6,595 nucleotides of DNA from JBLIOB01 sp047639575 (GCA_047639575.1 JBLIOB010000241.1:1-6595); one strand, 5' to 3'; numbered from the stretch's first letter, positions 1-6,416 are shown. The notes: generated from the letters alone by a model not told the origin. Made by a program: numbers and translations.

Positions 1-61
1 TGCTGCACTTGTTGAAGGTGCTGCACTTTTCGGAATCGTTGTTGGAATGATTGCTGAGTAA
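1..61 (+). CDS. atpE: ATP synthase Fo subunit c, C-terminal end (partial)
   Basis: Reading from base 2, the frame gives AALVEGAALFGIVVGMIAE and a TAA stop at 59-61. This matches the end of the second transmembrane helix of the c-ring subunit, which carries protons through the membrane sector Fo. The Glu codon at 14-16, in the LVEG context, corresponds to the essential ion-binding carboxylate (Asp61 in E. coli). The next residues are Gly-Ala rather than the Ser/Thr that follow this Glu in sodium-binding c subunits, which favours proton coupling, although the rest of the binding site is outside the window. The gene starts upstream of the window. Its position directly before atpF is the normal Fo order (a-c-b) and supports the call. 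Confidence 0.92.
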   Translation, partial: AALVEGAALFGIVVGMIAE

Positions 62-74
62 TCTTATCAAATTT

Positions 75-114
75 GAAAGTACCAACCGCGGTTGGCGGTT
101 GGACTTTCTTTATT
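75..114 (+). terminator. GC-rich hairpin between atpE and atpF, possible attenuator or mRNA-stabilising structure
   Basis: Bases 75-80 pair with 103-108 (GAAAGT/ACTTTC) and 82-89 pair with 95-102 (CCAACCGC/GCGGTTGG). This gives a 14-bp stem with one bulged A at 81 and a 5-base loop (GGTTG). A short T-rich tail, TTTATT, follows at 109-114. The tail is weaker than that of the terminator at the end of the operon, so partial rather than complete termination is the likelier reading if it terminates at all. An alternative role is a 3' cap protecting atpE mRNA, since c is needed in about ten copies and b in two. Bases 82-95 are also a perfect 14-bp palindrome, so a competing fold exists. The structure is seen directly; its function is inferred. 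Confidence 0.6.
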
Positions 115-148
115 AAAGTTTATACAAAAAACATTAAAAAAAGATAAC

Positions 149-649
149 ATGGATAATCCATTAATATCACCAAATTTTGGCCTCGTAGTATGGCAAGCGA
201 TTGTATTGTTGCTGCTAATCATCATTCTTAGATGGAAAGCGTGGAAACCAATTCTTAAAGCATTGTCTGCTAGAGAAGAGGCAATATCAGGTGCGCTTTC
301 TGCTGCTGAAGAAGCGAAGGAAGAAATGGCCAAATTGCAATCTAGCAATGAAGATTTATTAAACGAAGCAAGAGCGGAGCGTGATAAGTTGATGAAAGAA
401 GCTAGAGAGACAAAAGACGAAATTGTTGCTGAAGCAAAGAATGCTGCAAAATCTGAAGCTGACAAGATCATGGATAACGCCAGGGAAACCATTAAAATGG
501 AAAAAACTGCTGCTATCACAGAACTAAAAACTCAAGTAGCTGCATTGTCAATTGAAGTTGCTGAGAAAGTTGTAAAAGGACAACTTTCAGACGATAAGAA
601 ACAGCAAGAATTAGTAAACAACCTTATTGAAGAGGTAAACCTTAATTAA
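149..649 (+). CDS. atpF: ATP synthase Fo subunit b
   Basis: This 166-residue protein is the peripheral stalk of F1Fo ATP synthase; it anchors F1 to the membrane and binds delta at its far end. It begins MDNPLISPNFGLVVWQ, followed by one hydrophobic membrane segment at about residues 10-28, then the typical W-K-P-I-L-K-A-L region and a long charged, Ala/Glu/Lys-rich coiled coil over about residues 40-135. The C-terminal part contains VAEKVVKGQL, a usual subunit b feature. Length is normal for the family. The ATG at 149 is preferred over an in-frame TTG at 92, because that codon lies inside the intergenic hairpin and would add 19 residues unlike the family N-terminus. The leader is A-rich without a Shine-Dalgarno motif. 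It lies 87 bases after atpE and 85 before atpH. Confidence 0.95.
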   Translation: MDNPLISPNFGLVVWQAIVLLLLIIILRWKAWKPILKALSAREEAISGALSAAEEAKEEMAKLQSSNEDLLNEARAERDKLMKEARETKDEIVAEAKNAAKSEADKIMDNARETIKMEKTAAITELKTQVAALSIEVAEKVVKGQLSDDKKQQELVNNLIEEVNLN

Positions 650-654
650 GAAGA

Positions 655-730
655 GAGACAAAAGAAGAAAGACAAAAGATGACATTCACGAATGTCTTAT
701 GCCTTTTAATCTTTTATCTATAATCTAAAG
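655..730 (+). repeat. Heptad-periodic inverted-repeat element in the atpF-atpH spacer
   Basis: The left half is four adjacent seven-base units: GAGACAA (655-661), AAGAAGA (662-668), AAGACAA (669-675) and AAGATGA (676-682). The centre is a hairpin, GACATT at 681-686 pairing with AATGTC at 691-696 around a CACG loop. The right half is the complementary style: TCTTATG (695-701), an 8-base CCTTTTAA, then TCTTTTA (710-716), TCTATAA (717-723) and TCTAAAG (724-730). The left AAGA-type units can therefore pair imperfectly with the right TCTT-type units. The same unit type makes up the larger element between atpH and atpA. No ORF covers it, and its end is 5 bases before the atpH start codon, so a folded RNA could affect translation of delta. 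Function is unknown. Confidence 0.65.
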
Positions 731-734
731 AATT

Positions 735-1292
735 ATGGCAGGACACAGAGCCGCAAGTAGGTATGCAAAATCGTTGATTGAGCTTTCTCAAGAGAAAGGT
801 CAGTTAGATACTGTGTACGCAGATATGGAGCTAGTCTCGAATACAATTGATGCGAGTCATGAGCTAAAAAGGCTTTTGAAAAGCCCAATTATTAAAGGCG
901 ATAAAAAGTTTACGGTGCTTGATAAAATATTCGCTAGTCAAACTGGCGAAATCACATCAAACTTAATCAGCTTACTTACCAAGAAAAAGAGAGAAGAACT
1001 TCTACAGTTTATTGCAATTGATTTTATTGCAAAATACAAAGAGATGAAAGGCTTAGTAGTAGCAAATGTCACTACAGCTGTCGCTTTGAATGATGATACA
1101 AAAGCAAACGTTCTTGCTTTAATCAAAAAGCACGTAGCAGGAGAAATTGAATTGGTGGAGACAATCAACCCGGATCTAATTGGTGGATTTGTTGTTCGAA
1201 TTGGCGACAAGATGATTGACGCTAGCATATTGAAGAAAATTAACGACTTAAAGAAAGAGTTACTGGGAAGTAGTTCTTATAAATTAAATTAA
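735..1292 (+). CDS. atpH: ATP synthase F1 subunit delta
   Basis: This 185-residue soluble protein sits on top of F1 and ties the alpha3beta3 head to the b-subunit stalk (the bacterial counterpart of OSCP). The N-terminal helical domain starts MAGHRAASRYAKSLIELSQE, with the family pattern R-Y-A-x-(A/S)-L, and has the LLKSPII(K)-x-x-K-K segment at about 47-58. The C-terminal signature is present at about 144-162 as INPDLIGGFVVRIGDKMID. Length is slightly above the E. coli protein (177 residues). The ATG at 735 fits the family start exactly. It lies between two repeat-bearing spacers (85 bases before, 138 after), which is unusual compared with the tight or overlapping spacing of many atp operons. 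Confidence 0.95.
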   Translation: MAGHRAASRYAKSLIELSQEKGQLDTVYADMELVSNTIDASHELKRLLKSPIIKGDKKFTVLDKIFASQTGEITSNLISLLTKKKREELLQFIAIDFIAKYKEMKGLVVANVTTAVALNDDTKANVLALIKKHVAGEIELVETINPDLIGGFVVRIGDKMIDASILKKINDLKKELLGSSSYKLN

Positions 1293-1293
1293 A

Positions 1294-1417
1294 GAAGACA
1301 AAAGACTGTAGATAAAGAAGACAAAAGACTATAGATAAAAAAGACAAAAGAATATTTCTGAAAGGGAAAAATCTTAAGTCCTTGAATCTTATGTCTTTAA
1401 TCTTATGTCTTTAATCT
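1294..1417 (+). repeat. Large heptad-periodic dyad element in the atpH-atpA spacer
   Basis: The left arm has two 23-base direct repeats, 1294-1316 and 1317-1339, differing at one base (G1308 versus A1331), and a partial third copy from 1340 to about 1351. Each carries AAGACAAAAGA, at 1295-1305, 1318-1328 and 1341-1351. The right arm has two identical 14-base copies of AATCTTATGTCTTT (1385-1398 and 1399-1412), a diverged earlier copy (1370-1384) and a partial AATCT (1413-1417). The core of the right unit, TCTTATGTCTT, pairs with the left core at 10 of 11 positions, so the three left copies face three right copies across an unpaired centre of about 18 bases (1352-1369). The element fills most of the spacer and ends 13 bases before the atpA ATG. 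The sequence pattern is certain; its role (RNA structure, promoter region or neutral repeat) is not. Confidence 0.75.
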
Positions 1418-1430
1418 AATAAATTAAAAA

Positions 1431-3005
1431 ATGGCAGAAGTTAAACCAGCAGAAGTTTCAGCGATCCTTAGAGAAGAACTAGCAGGATTCAAATCTGAAG
1501 CAGAATTGGAAGAAGTAGGTACCGTTCTAGAAGTAGGTGATGGTATTGCTCGTATTTACGGACTAACTAACGTTCAATCAGGAGAACTGATCGAATTCGA
1601 AAACGGATTAAACGCAATCGTGTTGAACCTGGAAGAAGATAACGTTGGAGCTGTACTTTTAGGAGGTTCAGCGGGAGTTGGAGAAGGCGATATTGCCAAA
1701 AGAACTGGAAGAATTGCTTCTGTAAACGTTGGTGAAGGATTAGTTGGTAGAGTCGTTAATACACTTGGTGAGCCGATTGACGGTAAAGGACCAATTGAGG
1801 GAGAAACTTTTGAGATGCCGATCGAAAGAAAAGCACCTGGTGTTATCTATAGACAACCAGTAACTGAGCCACTTCAAACAGGTATTAAAGCTGTTGATGC
1901 AATGATTCCAATTGGAAGAGGGCAAAGAGAGCTGATTATTGGGGACAGACAAACAGGTAAAACAACCGTTGCTCTTGACACGATTATCAATCAAAAAGAA
2001 TTTTTTGATGCTGGGGAGCCAGTATTCTGTATCTACGTAGCAATTGGTCAAAAAGGATCTACTGTTGCTGGGATTGTAAATAAATTAGAAGCGGCCGGAG
2101 CTATGTCTTACACAGTTGTTGTAGCATCGAATGCTGCTGATCCTGCACCGATGCAGTTTTACGCACCATTTACTGGAGCAGCAATTGGTGAATTTTTTAG
2201 AGATACAGGTAGACCTGCATTGATTGTTTATGATGATTTATCTAAACAAGCTGTTGCTTACCGTGAGGTATCACTTCTTTTAAGAAGACCTCCAGGACGT
2301 GAGGCATATCCAGGAGATGTATTCTTCTTGCATTCTAGATTATTAGAAAGAGCTGCAAAAATAAATGCTTCAGACACGATTGCAGCAGGTATGAATGACT
2401 TACCAGACATCATGAAGTCCATGGTAAAAGGTGGAGGTTCTTTAACTGCTCTTCCAATTATTGAAACGCAAGCTGGAGATGTATCTGCATATATCCCAAC
2501 AAACGTAATATCGATTACGGACGGTCAGATTTTCTTGGAGTCGGATTTATTTAACTCAGGAGTTAGACCGGCAATTAACGTTGGTATTTCTGTATCTAGA
2601 GTTGGTGGAAACGCGCAGATTAAGTCAATGAAGAAAGTAGCTGGTACATTGAAACTGGATCAAGCACAATATAGAGAACTAGAAGCATTCTCTAAGTTTG
2701 GATCTGATTTAGATGCCGCTACAAAAGCAGTACTTGACAAAGGTTCTAGAAACGTTGAGATCTTAAAGCAGAATGAAGGATCGCCATTAACGGTTGAAGA
2801 GCAAATTGCAATCATTTACGTTGGTACAAAAGGATTATGTTCTAAGGTGCCAGTGAAACAAATGAAAGCCTTTGAAGAAGAGTTTTTAGCATTTATGAAA
2901 ACAAAGCATGCTGATGTGTTAGCAGAGCTGAAGTCAGGGAAATTGACAGACAACGTAATCTCAACTATTGAGACGGTTGCTGCTGAGCTTTCTGCAAAAT
3001 ATTAA
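1431..3005 (+). CDS. atpA: ATP synthase F1 subunit alpha
   Basis: This 524-residue protein forms, with beta, the alpha3beta3 head of F1; alpha binds nucleotide at non-catalytic sites and gives the arginine finger to the catalytic beta sites. The order is an N-terminal helix, a beta-barrel domain (about 27-95), the nucleotide-binding domain with P-loop GDRQTGKT at 171-178 and Walker B LIVYDDL at 264-270, and a helical C-terminal domain from about 390. The segment PIIETQAGDVSAYIPTNVIS (342-361) is highly conserved. GVRPAINVGISVSRVGG at 377-393 carries the expected arginine finger, Arg390. There is no truncation, and length is a little above E. coli (513 residues). The ATG at 1431 follows an A/T-rich leader and matches the family start. 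Its beta partner is not in the window and should be encoded elsewhere. Confidence 0.98.
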   Translation: MAEVKPAEVSAILREELAGFKSEAELEEVGTVLEVGDGIARIYGLTNVQSGELIEFENGLNAIVLNLEEDNVGAVLLGGSAGVGEGDIAKRTGRIASVNVGEGLVGRVVNTLGEPIDGKGPIEGETFEMPIERKAPGVIYRQPVTEPLQTGIKAVDAMIPIGRGQRELIIGDRQTGKTTVALDTIINQKEFFDAGEPVFCIYVAIGQKGSTVAGIVNKLEAAGAMSYTVVVASNAADPAPMQFYAPFTGAAIGEFFRDTGRPALIVYDDLSKQAVAYREVSLLLRRPPGREAYPGDVFFLHSRLLERAAKINASDTIAAGMNDLPDIMKSMVKGGGSLTALPIIETQAGDVSAYIPTNVISITDGQIFLESDLFNSGVRPAINVGISVSRVGGNAQIKSMKKVAGTLKLDQAQYRELEAFSKFGSDLDAATKAVLDKGSRNVEILKQNEGSPLTVEEQIAIIYVGTKGLCSKVPVKQMKAFEEEFLAFMKTKHADVLAELKSGKLTDNVISTIETVAAELSAKY

Positions 3006-3013
3006 TGTTTAAC

Positions 3014-3045
3014 GTGACTGGATAAGGACTTTTTTGTCCTTTCAC
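3014..3045 (+). other. Short hairpin in the atpA-atpG spacer
   Basis: AAGGAC at 3024-3029 pairs with GTCCTT at 3036-3041 around a six-T loop. GTGA at 3014-3017 can pair with TCAC at 3042-3045 as an outer stem, separated by six unpaired bases on the left side only. No T run follows the stem, so it is unlikely to be a standard terminator. It ends 15 bases before the atpG ATG and could affect mRNA stability or translation of gamma; this is inference. Confidence 0.4.
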
Positions 3046-3060
3046 AATTAACCATTTACA

Positions 3061-3939
3061 ATGGCAAACTTAAAAGAGATAAGAACTAGAATCACCTCGG
3101 TGAATTCAACTATGCAGATTACTTCAGCAATGAAGATGGTATCTGCATCTAAGTTGAAAAGAGCTCAGGATGCAATCACGGATATGAGACCATATGCGGA
3201 GAAGTTGCAAGAGATTTTAGGAAACTTAACCGCTAGCTTGGATACTTCGGATGGAGTTTATTCCGCGCAAAGAGAAGTTAAAAACGTTCTTTTAGTAGCG
3301 GTTTCTTCTAATAGAGGCTTGTGCGGGGGGTTTAACGGAAACATCGTAAAAGAATGTCTTCGTTTACAAACCGAAGAATACGCTGATAAAAATGTATCTG
3401 TTTTAACAGTTGGTAAAAAAGTTCGAGATTTATTAAAAAGTAAAGGAGTAATCGCTAATCAAGGGGATCTTCCTACTGATTTAGAAGAAGTTTGGGATAA
3501 CGTTGAATTCGAGACTGTTGCTCCAGTTGCTGAAACAATCATGCAAGCGTATGTTGCGGGGACTTTTGATGAAGTTATTGTTATTTACAACAAATTTAAA
3601 AACGCAGCTGTTCAGATTGTAACTCCAGAACAATTTTTACCTGTACTTCCTCCGGAAGCAACTGAAGGAAGTTCGTCAGGAGACTATATTTTTGAGCCGA
3701 ACAAAACGGAGATCGTGGATGACTTAATCCCAAAATCTTTAAAGGTTCAGTTTTACAAAGCAATTCTAGATTCTCATGCGTCTGAGCATGGTGCTAGGAT
3801 GACAGCGATGCATAAAGCAACAGACAACGCTGGAGACTTGAAGAAAGATCTTACGTTATTCTATAATAAAGCTCGTCAAGCGGCTATTACTAATGAAATC
3901 CTTGAGATTGTTGGTGGTGCTGAAGCATTAGCTGGATAA
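3061..3939 (+). CDS. atpG: ATP synthase F1 subunit gamma
   Basis: This 292-residue protein is the central rotating shaft of F1, which couples c-ring rotation to nucleotide exchange in alpha3beta3. The N-terminal helix MANLKEIRTRITSVNSTMQI with TSAMKMVSASKLKRAQ (residues 21-36) and the C-terminal helix with ASEHGARMTAMHKATDNAGD form the coiled-coil shaft. The middle Rossmann-like domain has the conserved SSNRGLCGGFN at about 82-92. The end, NEILEIVGGAEAL, is typical. A linker rich in Pro, Glu and Ser near residues 195-215 looks like a lineage-specific insertion; length is otherwise close to E. coli (287 residues). It begins 55 bases after atpA with no Shine-Dalgarno motif, and is the last gene of this atp cluster, followed 21 bases later by a terminator. 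Confidence 0.97.
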   Translation: MANLKEIRTRITSVNSTMQITSAMKMVSASKLKRAQDAITDMRPYAEKLQEILGNLTASLDTSDGVYSAQREVKNVLLVAVSSNRGLCGGFNGNIVKECLRLQTEEYADKNVSVLTVGKKVRDLLKSKGVIANQGDLPTDLEEVWDNVEFETVAPVAETIMQAYVAGTFDEVIVIYNKFKNAAVQIVTPEQFLPVLPPEATEGSSSGDYIFEPNKTEIVDDLIPKSLKVQFYKAILDSHASEHGARMTAMHKATDNAGDLKKDLTLFYNKARQAAITNEILEIVGGAEALAG

Positions 3940-3960
3940 GCATAACATATACGTATTAGT

Positions 3961-3994
3961 AAACCCTTTTGACTTTGATCGAAAGGGTTTTTTT
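3961..3994 (+). terminator. Rho-independent terminator of the atp operon
   Basis: AAACCCTTT at 3961-3969 pairs with AAAGGGTTT at 3982-3990. The stem can extend inward by a T-G wobble and two more pairs (3970-3972 with 3979-3981), giving 12 pairs around a CTTTGA loop. A run of seven T (3988-3994) overlaps the stem end and follows it. This is the strongest terminator in the window and marks the end of the ATP synthase unit after gamma. Confidence 0.9.
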
Positions 3995-4056
3995 ATTGCT
4001 AAGATTTTGGTTTAATTTTTGATGTATCCGATCCTGAAAAAAACTAACTTTAAACC

Positions 4057-5541
4057 ATGTCATTAACGAACCCAAGTCTTCGATCGAGGATTTATTTTTC
4101 GATGATTGTGATGATCCTAATCTCCATGATCGTAACCGGGGTGTTCACTATTTACCATTTCAAAGGTAAAAACGATGACTATCACTCTAAAAGACTTTCT
4201 AGACAAGAAGAAAGAGTGATTTCTACCATTCAGTATTTTCTAAAAGACAACGATCTTGAAGAAAACATGGACACATACATCAAAGAGTTTGCGGATAAAA
4301 TTTTGGAGATAGCAGATGTCAATAACTTGAACATCAATATTTTTAATAATCGTGGCGAAATATTAATGTCATCCCACATGGATACTTCTGATCCCGAATT
4401 TTTTCTAAAAACTGTTAAAGACGATGTATTCAAAAAACTTCAAAAAGATGGTCACGTTGTAGTTGAACATGATCAAGAAGGTCAAATCTTCTTATCCACT
4501 TTTTCCTATGTGAAAACAGATGAAGGCAAGAAAATTTGCATTATAAACTTGCCTTATTCAAGATCCGATGCTGCTAACAAAAGAGAAGTACAGGAGTTTT
4601 TAACTTCTTTGTTAATCGTATATGCCTTCTTATTGATTGCGGTGTTCCTATTGGCCTACTTCCTTTCTAATTACATCACAAAGTCTTTGAGAGTTATTCG
4701 GGAAAAATTCAAAAGCATTGGGATCAATAAAAAAAACGAACCGATCAGTTGGAAAGGAACGGATGAAATTGGTTCGTTGGTGGAGGAGTATAACAAGATG
4801 ATTTCGCAGTTAGAGGTTAGTGCCGTGAAGCTGGCAAAATCGGAACGTGAAAGTGCCTGGCGAGAAATGGCCAAGCAAGTAGCGCACGAGATTAAAAACC
4901 CGCTTACTCCGATGAAGCTAAGTGTACAACATTTGCAAAGAGCAATCCAACCAGATGACCCTGACTTTGATGAAAAGATGCAAATATTCTCTGATAAAAT
5001 GATTCGTCAGATTGATACACTCACAAGTATTGCGAATGAGTTTTCCAATTTTGCTAAAATGCCGAAGGCGAAAATAGGAGAGATAGATGTAATAAAAATA
5101 TTGAAAGCCACGATTGCACTCTTTGCAGAAACGGAGGGTTTAAAAATTCATTTCACCAATAATAGTAGGATGGACGCATTAATGGTTCAAGGAGATAGCG
5201 AACAGCTAACTCGCGTTTTTAATAATTTAATTAAAAATGGAATCCAAGCTGTCCCAGATGGTCGTGAAGGTGAAATTGTGGTTGTTTTAGAAGAAACTGA
5301 TTATAAAATTACGGTTCAGATCAAAGACAACGGAACTGGAATCCCTAAGGACAAAGAGGATAAAATATTCGAACCGAACTTCACTACAAAATCTTCAGGA
5401 TCAGGGTTAGGATTAGCCATGGTAAGAAGTATCGTAGAGAATCATCAGGGAAAAATATGGTTCGAAACAAATCCGCCAAATGAAACATCATTTTTTGTTT
5501 CTTTGCCTAAGCATTTAACAGAAAACAATGAGTTACAATAA
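4057..5541 (+). CDS. Membrane sensor histidine kinase, NtrY-like (HAMP, HisKA, HATPase_c)
   Basis: This 494-residue two-component sensor has a short cytoplasmic start, a first membrane helix at about 12-33, an extracytoplasmic sensing region at about 34-180 (with a PAS/Cache-like stretch around NINIFNNRGEILMSSH), a second membrane helix at about 181-204, and a HAMP linker at about 205-253 with DEIG at 236-239. The H-box VAHEIKNPLTPMKLS puts the phospho-accepting His at 277. The ATP-binding domain has an N-box NNLIKNGIQAVPD (389-401, with Gly395 where Ala is usual), G1 DNGTGIP (424-430), an F-box FEPNFTTKS and G2 GSGLGLA (448-454), so all catalytic motifs are intact. The HEIKNPLTPMKLS form is typical of NtrY/AtoS-type kinases. 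The signal it senses cannot be read from sequence. No response regulator is next to it; the downstream gene is an enoyl-CoA hydratase overlapping by 14 bases. It starts 62 bases after the atp terminator, so it needs its own promoter. Confidence 0.93.
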   Translation: MSLTNPSLRSRIYFSMIVMILISMIVTGVFTIYHFKGKNDDYHSKRLSRQEERVISTIQYFLKDNDLEENMDTYIKEFADKILEIADVNNLNINIFNNRGEILMSSHMDTSDPEFFLKTVKDDVFKKLQKDGHVVVEHDQEGQIFLSTFSYVKTDEGKKICIINLPYSRSDAANKREVQEFLTSLLIVYAFLLIAVFLLAYFLSNYITKSLRVIREKFKSIGINKKNEPISWKGTDEIGSLVEEYNKMISQLEVSAVKLAKSERESAWREMAKQVAHEIKNPLTPMKLSVQHLQRAIQPDDPDFDEKMQIFSDKMIRQIDTLTSIANEFSNFAKMPKAKIGEIDVIKILKATIALFAETEGLKIHFTNNSRMDALMVQGDSEQLTRVFNNLIKNGIQAVPDGREGEIVVVLEETDYKITVQIKDNGTGIPKDKEDKIFEPNFTTKSSGSGLGLAMVRSIVENHQGKIWFETNPPNETSFFVSLPKHLTENNELQ

Positions 5542-6310
5542 TATCTTAGAAGAACAAAAAGAAGCTGTTCTAACGATTACTATCAACAGACCAGACCAAC
5601 TAAACGCGTTAAACACCGAGACCATAAGGGAACTTGGTCAGGCGATACAAGCAGCTGAAGCAGACAAAACAGTGAAGGCAATTATCATAACTGGATCAGG
5701 TGAAAAAGCTTTTGTAGCTGGGGCAGACATTAAAGAGTTTGCTGATTTTTCAATTGTGGAAGGAAAGAACTTAAGTGCTGACGGTCATGACCGTCTATTT
5801 AATGTGGTAGAGAATTTAACGACCCCTGTAATTGCGGCAGTTAACGGATTTGCATTAGGAGGAGGCTTAGAGTTAGCGATGTGTGCACACATTAGAGTTG
5901 CATCGGATAACGCTAGGTTAGGACTTCCGGAAGTGTCTCTGGGAGTAATTCCAGGATACGGTGGAACGCAGAGATTAGCGCAGTTAGTAGGTAAGGGAAG
6001 AGCTTTTGAATTGATCATGACTGCAGGTATGATTGGAGCTGAGGATGCTCATCGCATCGGTTTGGTGAATCACATAACTCCACAAGATGAATTGATGCCT
6101 TTGGCACATAAGATAGCGTCAAGAATTGCAAAAAATTCTCCTGTTGCCATCTCTAGTGCTATTAAATCTGTAAACGCTCAATACTCCGCAGGAGAAGATG
6201 GTTATCAAAGAGAAATCGATGAATTTGGAAAGTGTTTTGGAACGAAAGATTTCTATGAAGGAACTACTGCTTTCTTAGAAAAAAGGAAACCGGTTTTTCC
6301 AGGAGAATAA
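5528..6310 (+). CDS. Enoyl-CoA hydratase/isomerase (crotonase) family protein
   Basis: This 260-residue crotonase-fold enzyme probably adds water to trans-2-enoyl-CoA in fatty-acid beta-oxidation or a similar short-chain acyl-CoA pathway. The substrate-binding and oxyanion-hole segment AFVAGADIKEF is at 61-71 (Ala66). NGFALGGGLELAM at 106-118 gives oxyanion Gly112 and catalytic Glu115, and LPEVSLGVIPGYGGTQRL at 133-150 carries the second catalytic Glu135. Both glutamates of the hydratase family are present, which favours hydratase over the isomerase and hydrolase relatives that lack one of them. Length is normal. The ATG at 5528 lies inside the last codons of the kinase gene in another frame, so the two genes share a transcript and may be translationally coupled. 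Exact substrate chain length is not determinable; 3-hydroxybutyryl-CoA dehydratase is a reasonable alternative name. Confidence 0.93.
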   Translation: MSYNNILEEQKEAVLTITINRPDQLNALNTETIRELGQAIQAAEADKTVKAIIITGSGEKAFVAGADIKEFADFSIVEGKNLSADGHDRLFNVVENLTTPVIAAVNGFALGGGLELAMCAHIRVASDNARLGLPEVSLGVIPGYGGTQRLAQLVGKGRAFELIMTAGMIGAEDAHRIGLVNHITPQDELMPLAHKIASRIAKNSPVAISSAIKSVNAQYSAGEDGYQREIDEFGKCFGTKDFYEGTTAFLEKRKPVFPGE

Positions 6311-6390
6311 GTAAGGGAATATAGATTACTTGAACACCGCGCATTAGAACCAGGAAGTTCTCTTTCGAGCCCTTATTGCTGTTTTGTTTA

Positions 6391-6416
6391 ACTCCAGACT
6401 TGATCTGGAGTCTTTT
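6391..6416 (+). terminator. Rho-independent terminator after the enoyl-CoA hydratase gene
   Basis: ACTCCAGA at 6391-6398 pairs with TCTGGAGT at 6404-6411, an 8-bp perfect stem with a CTTGA loop, followed by CTTTT. It lies 80 bases after the hydratase stop and probably ends the kinase-hydratase transcript. The upstream side is not A-rich, so it is not expected to work well for minus-strand transcription coming from the transposase gene. Confidence 0.75.

Noticed and set aside
92..148. Upstream TTG start extending atpF by 19 residues
   Set aside because: The codon is inside the c-b hairpin, the extra residues do not resemble any subunit b N-terminus, and the ATG at 149 gives the normal family start and length.
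67..519. Long minus-strand open frame opposite atpF (about 150 codons)
   Set aside because: It is Ser/Ala/Phe-rich low-complexity translation, the antisense shadow of the coiled-coil gene, with no recognisable domain.
655..1417. CRISPR array made of the spacer repeats
   Set aside because: Units are about 7, 14 or 23 bases with no unique spacers between them, they form opposed arms of a palindrome, and no cas gene is present.
1740..2051. Minus-strand open frame opposite atpA
   Set aside because: It lies wholly inside the strongly conserved alpha coding sequence and shows no family features; a shadow frame.
4016..4052. Possible Bacteroidota-type promoter for the kinase (TTTTTG, then TAACTTTA 23 bases later)
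   Set aside because: The second box misses the final G of the usual TAnnTTTG, the spacing is longer than typical, and transcription would begin almost at the start codon. In such AT-rich DNA this is weak evidence, although some promoter must lie between 3995 and 4056.
6328..6380. tRNA-like phrase in the spacer (ACACCGCGCATTAGAACC and TTTCGAGCCC)
   Set aside because: It looks at first like an anticodon arm and T-loop, but the expected five-base stems on either side do not pair and no acceptor stem is found. At most it is a decayed fragment.
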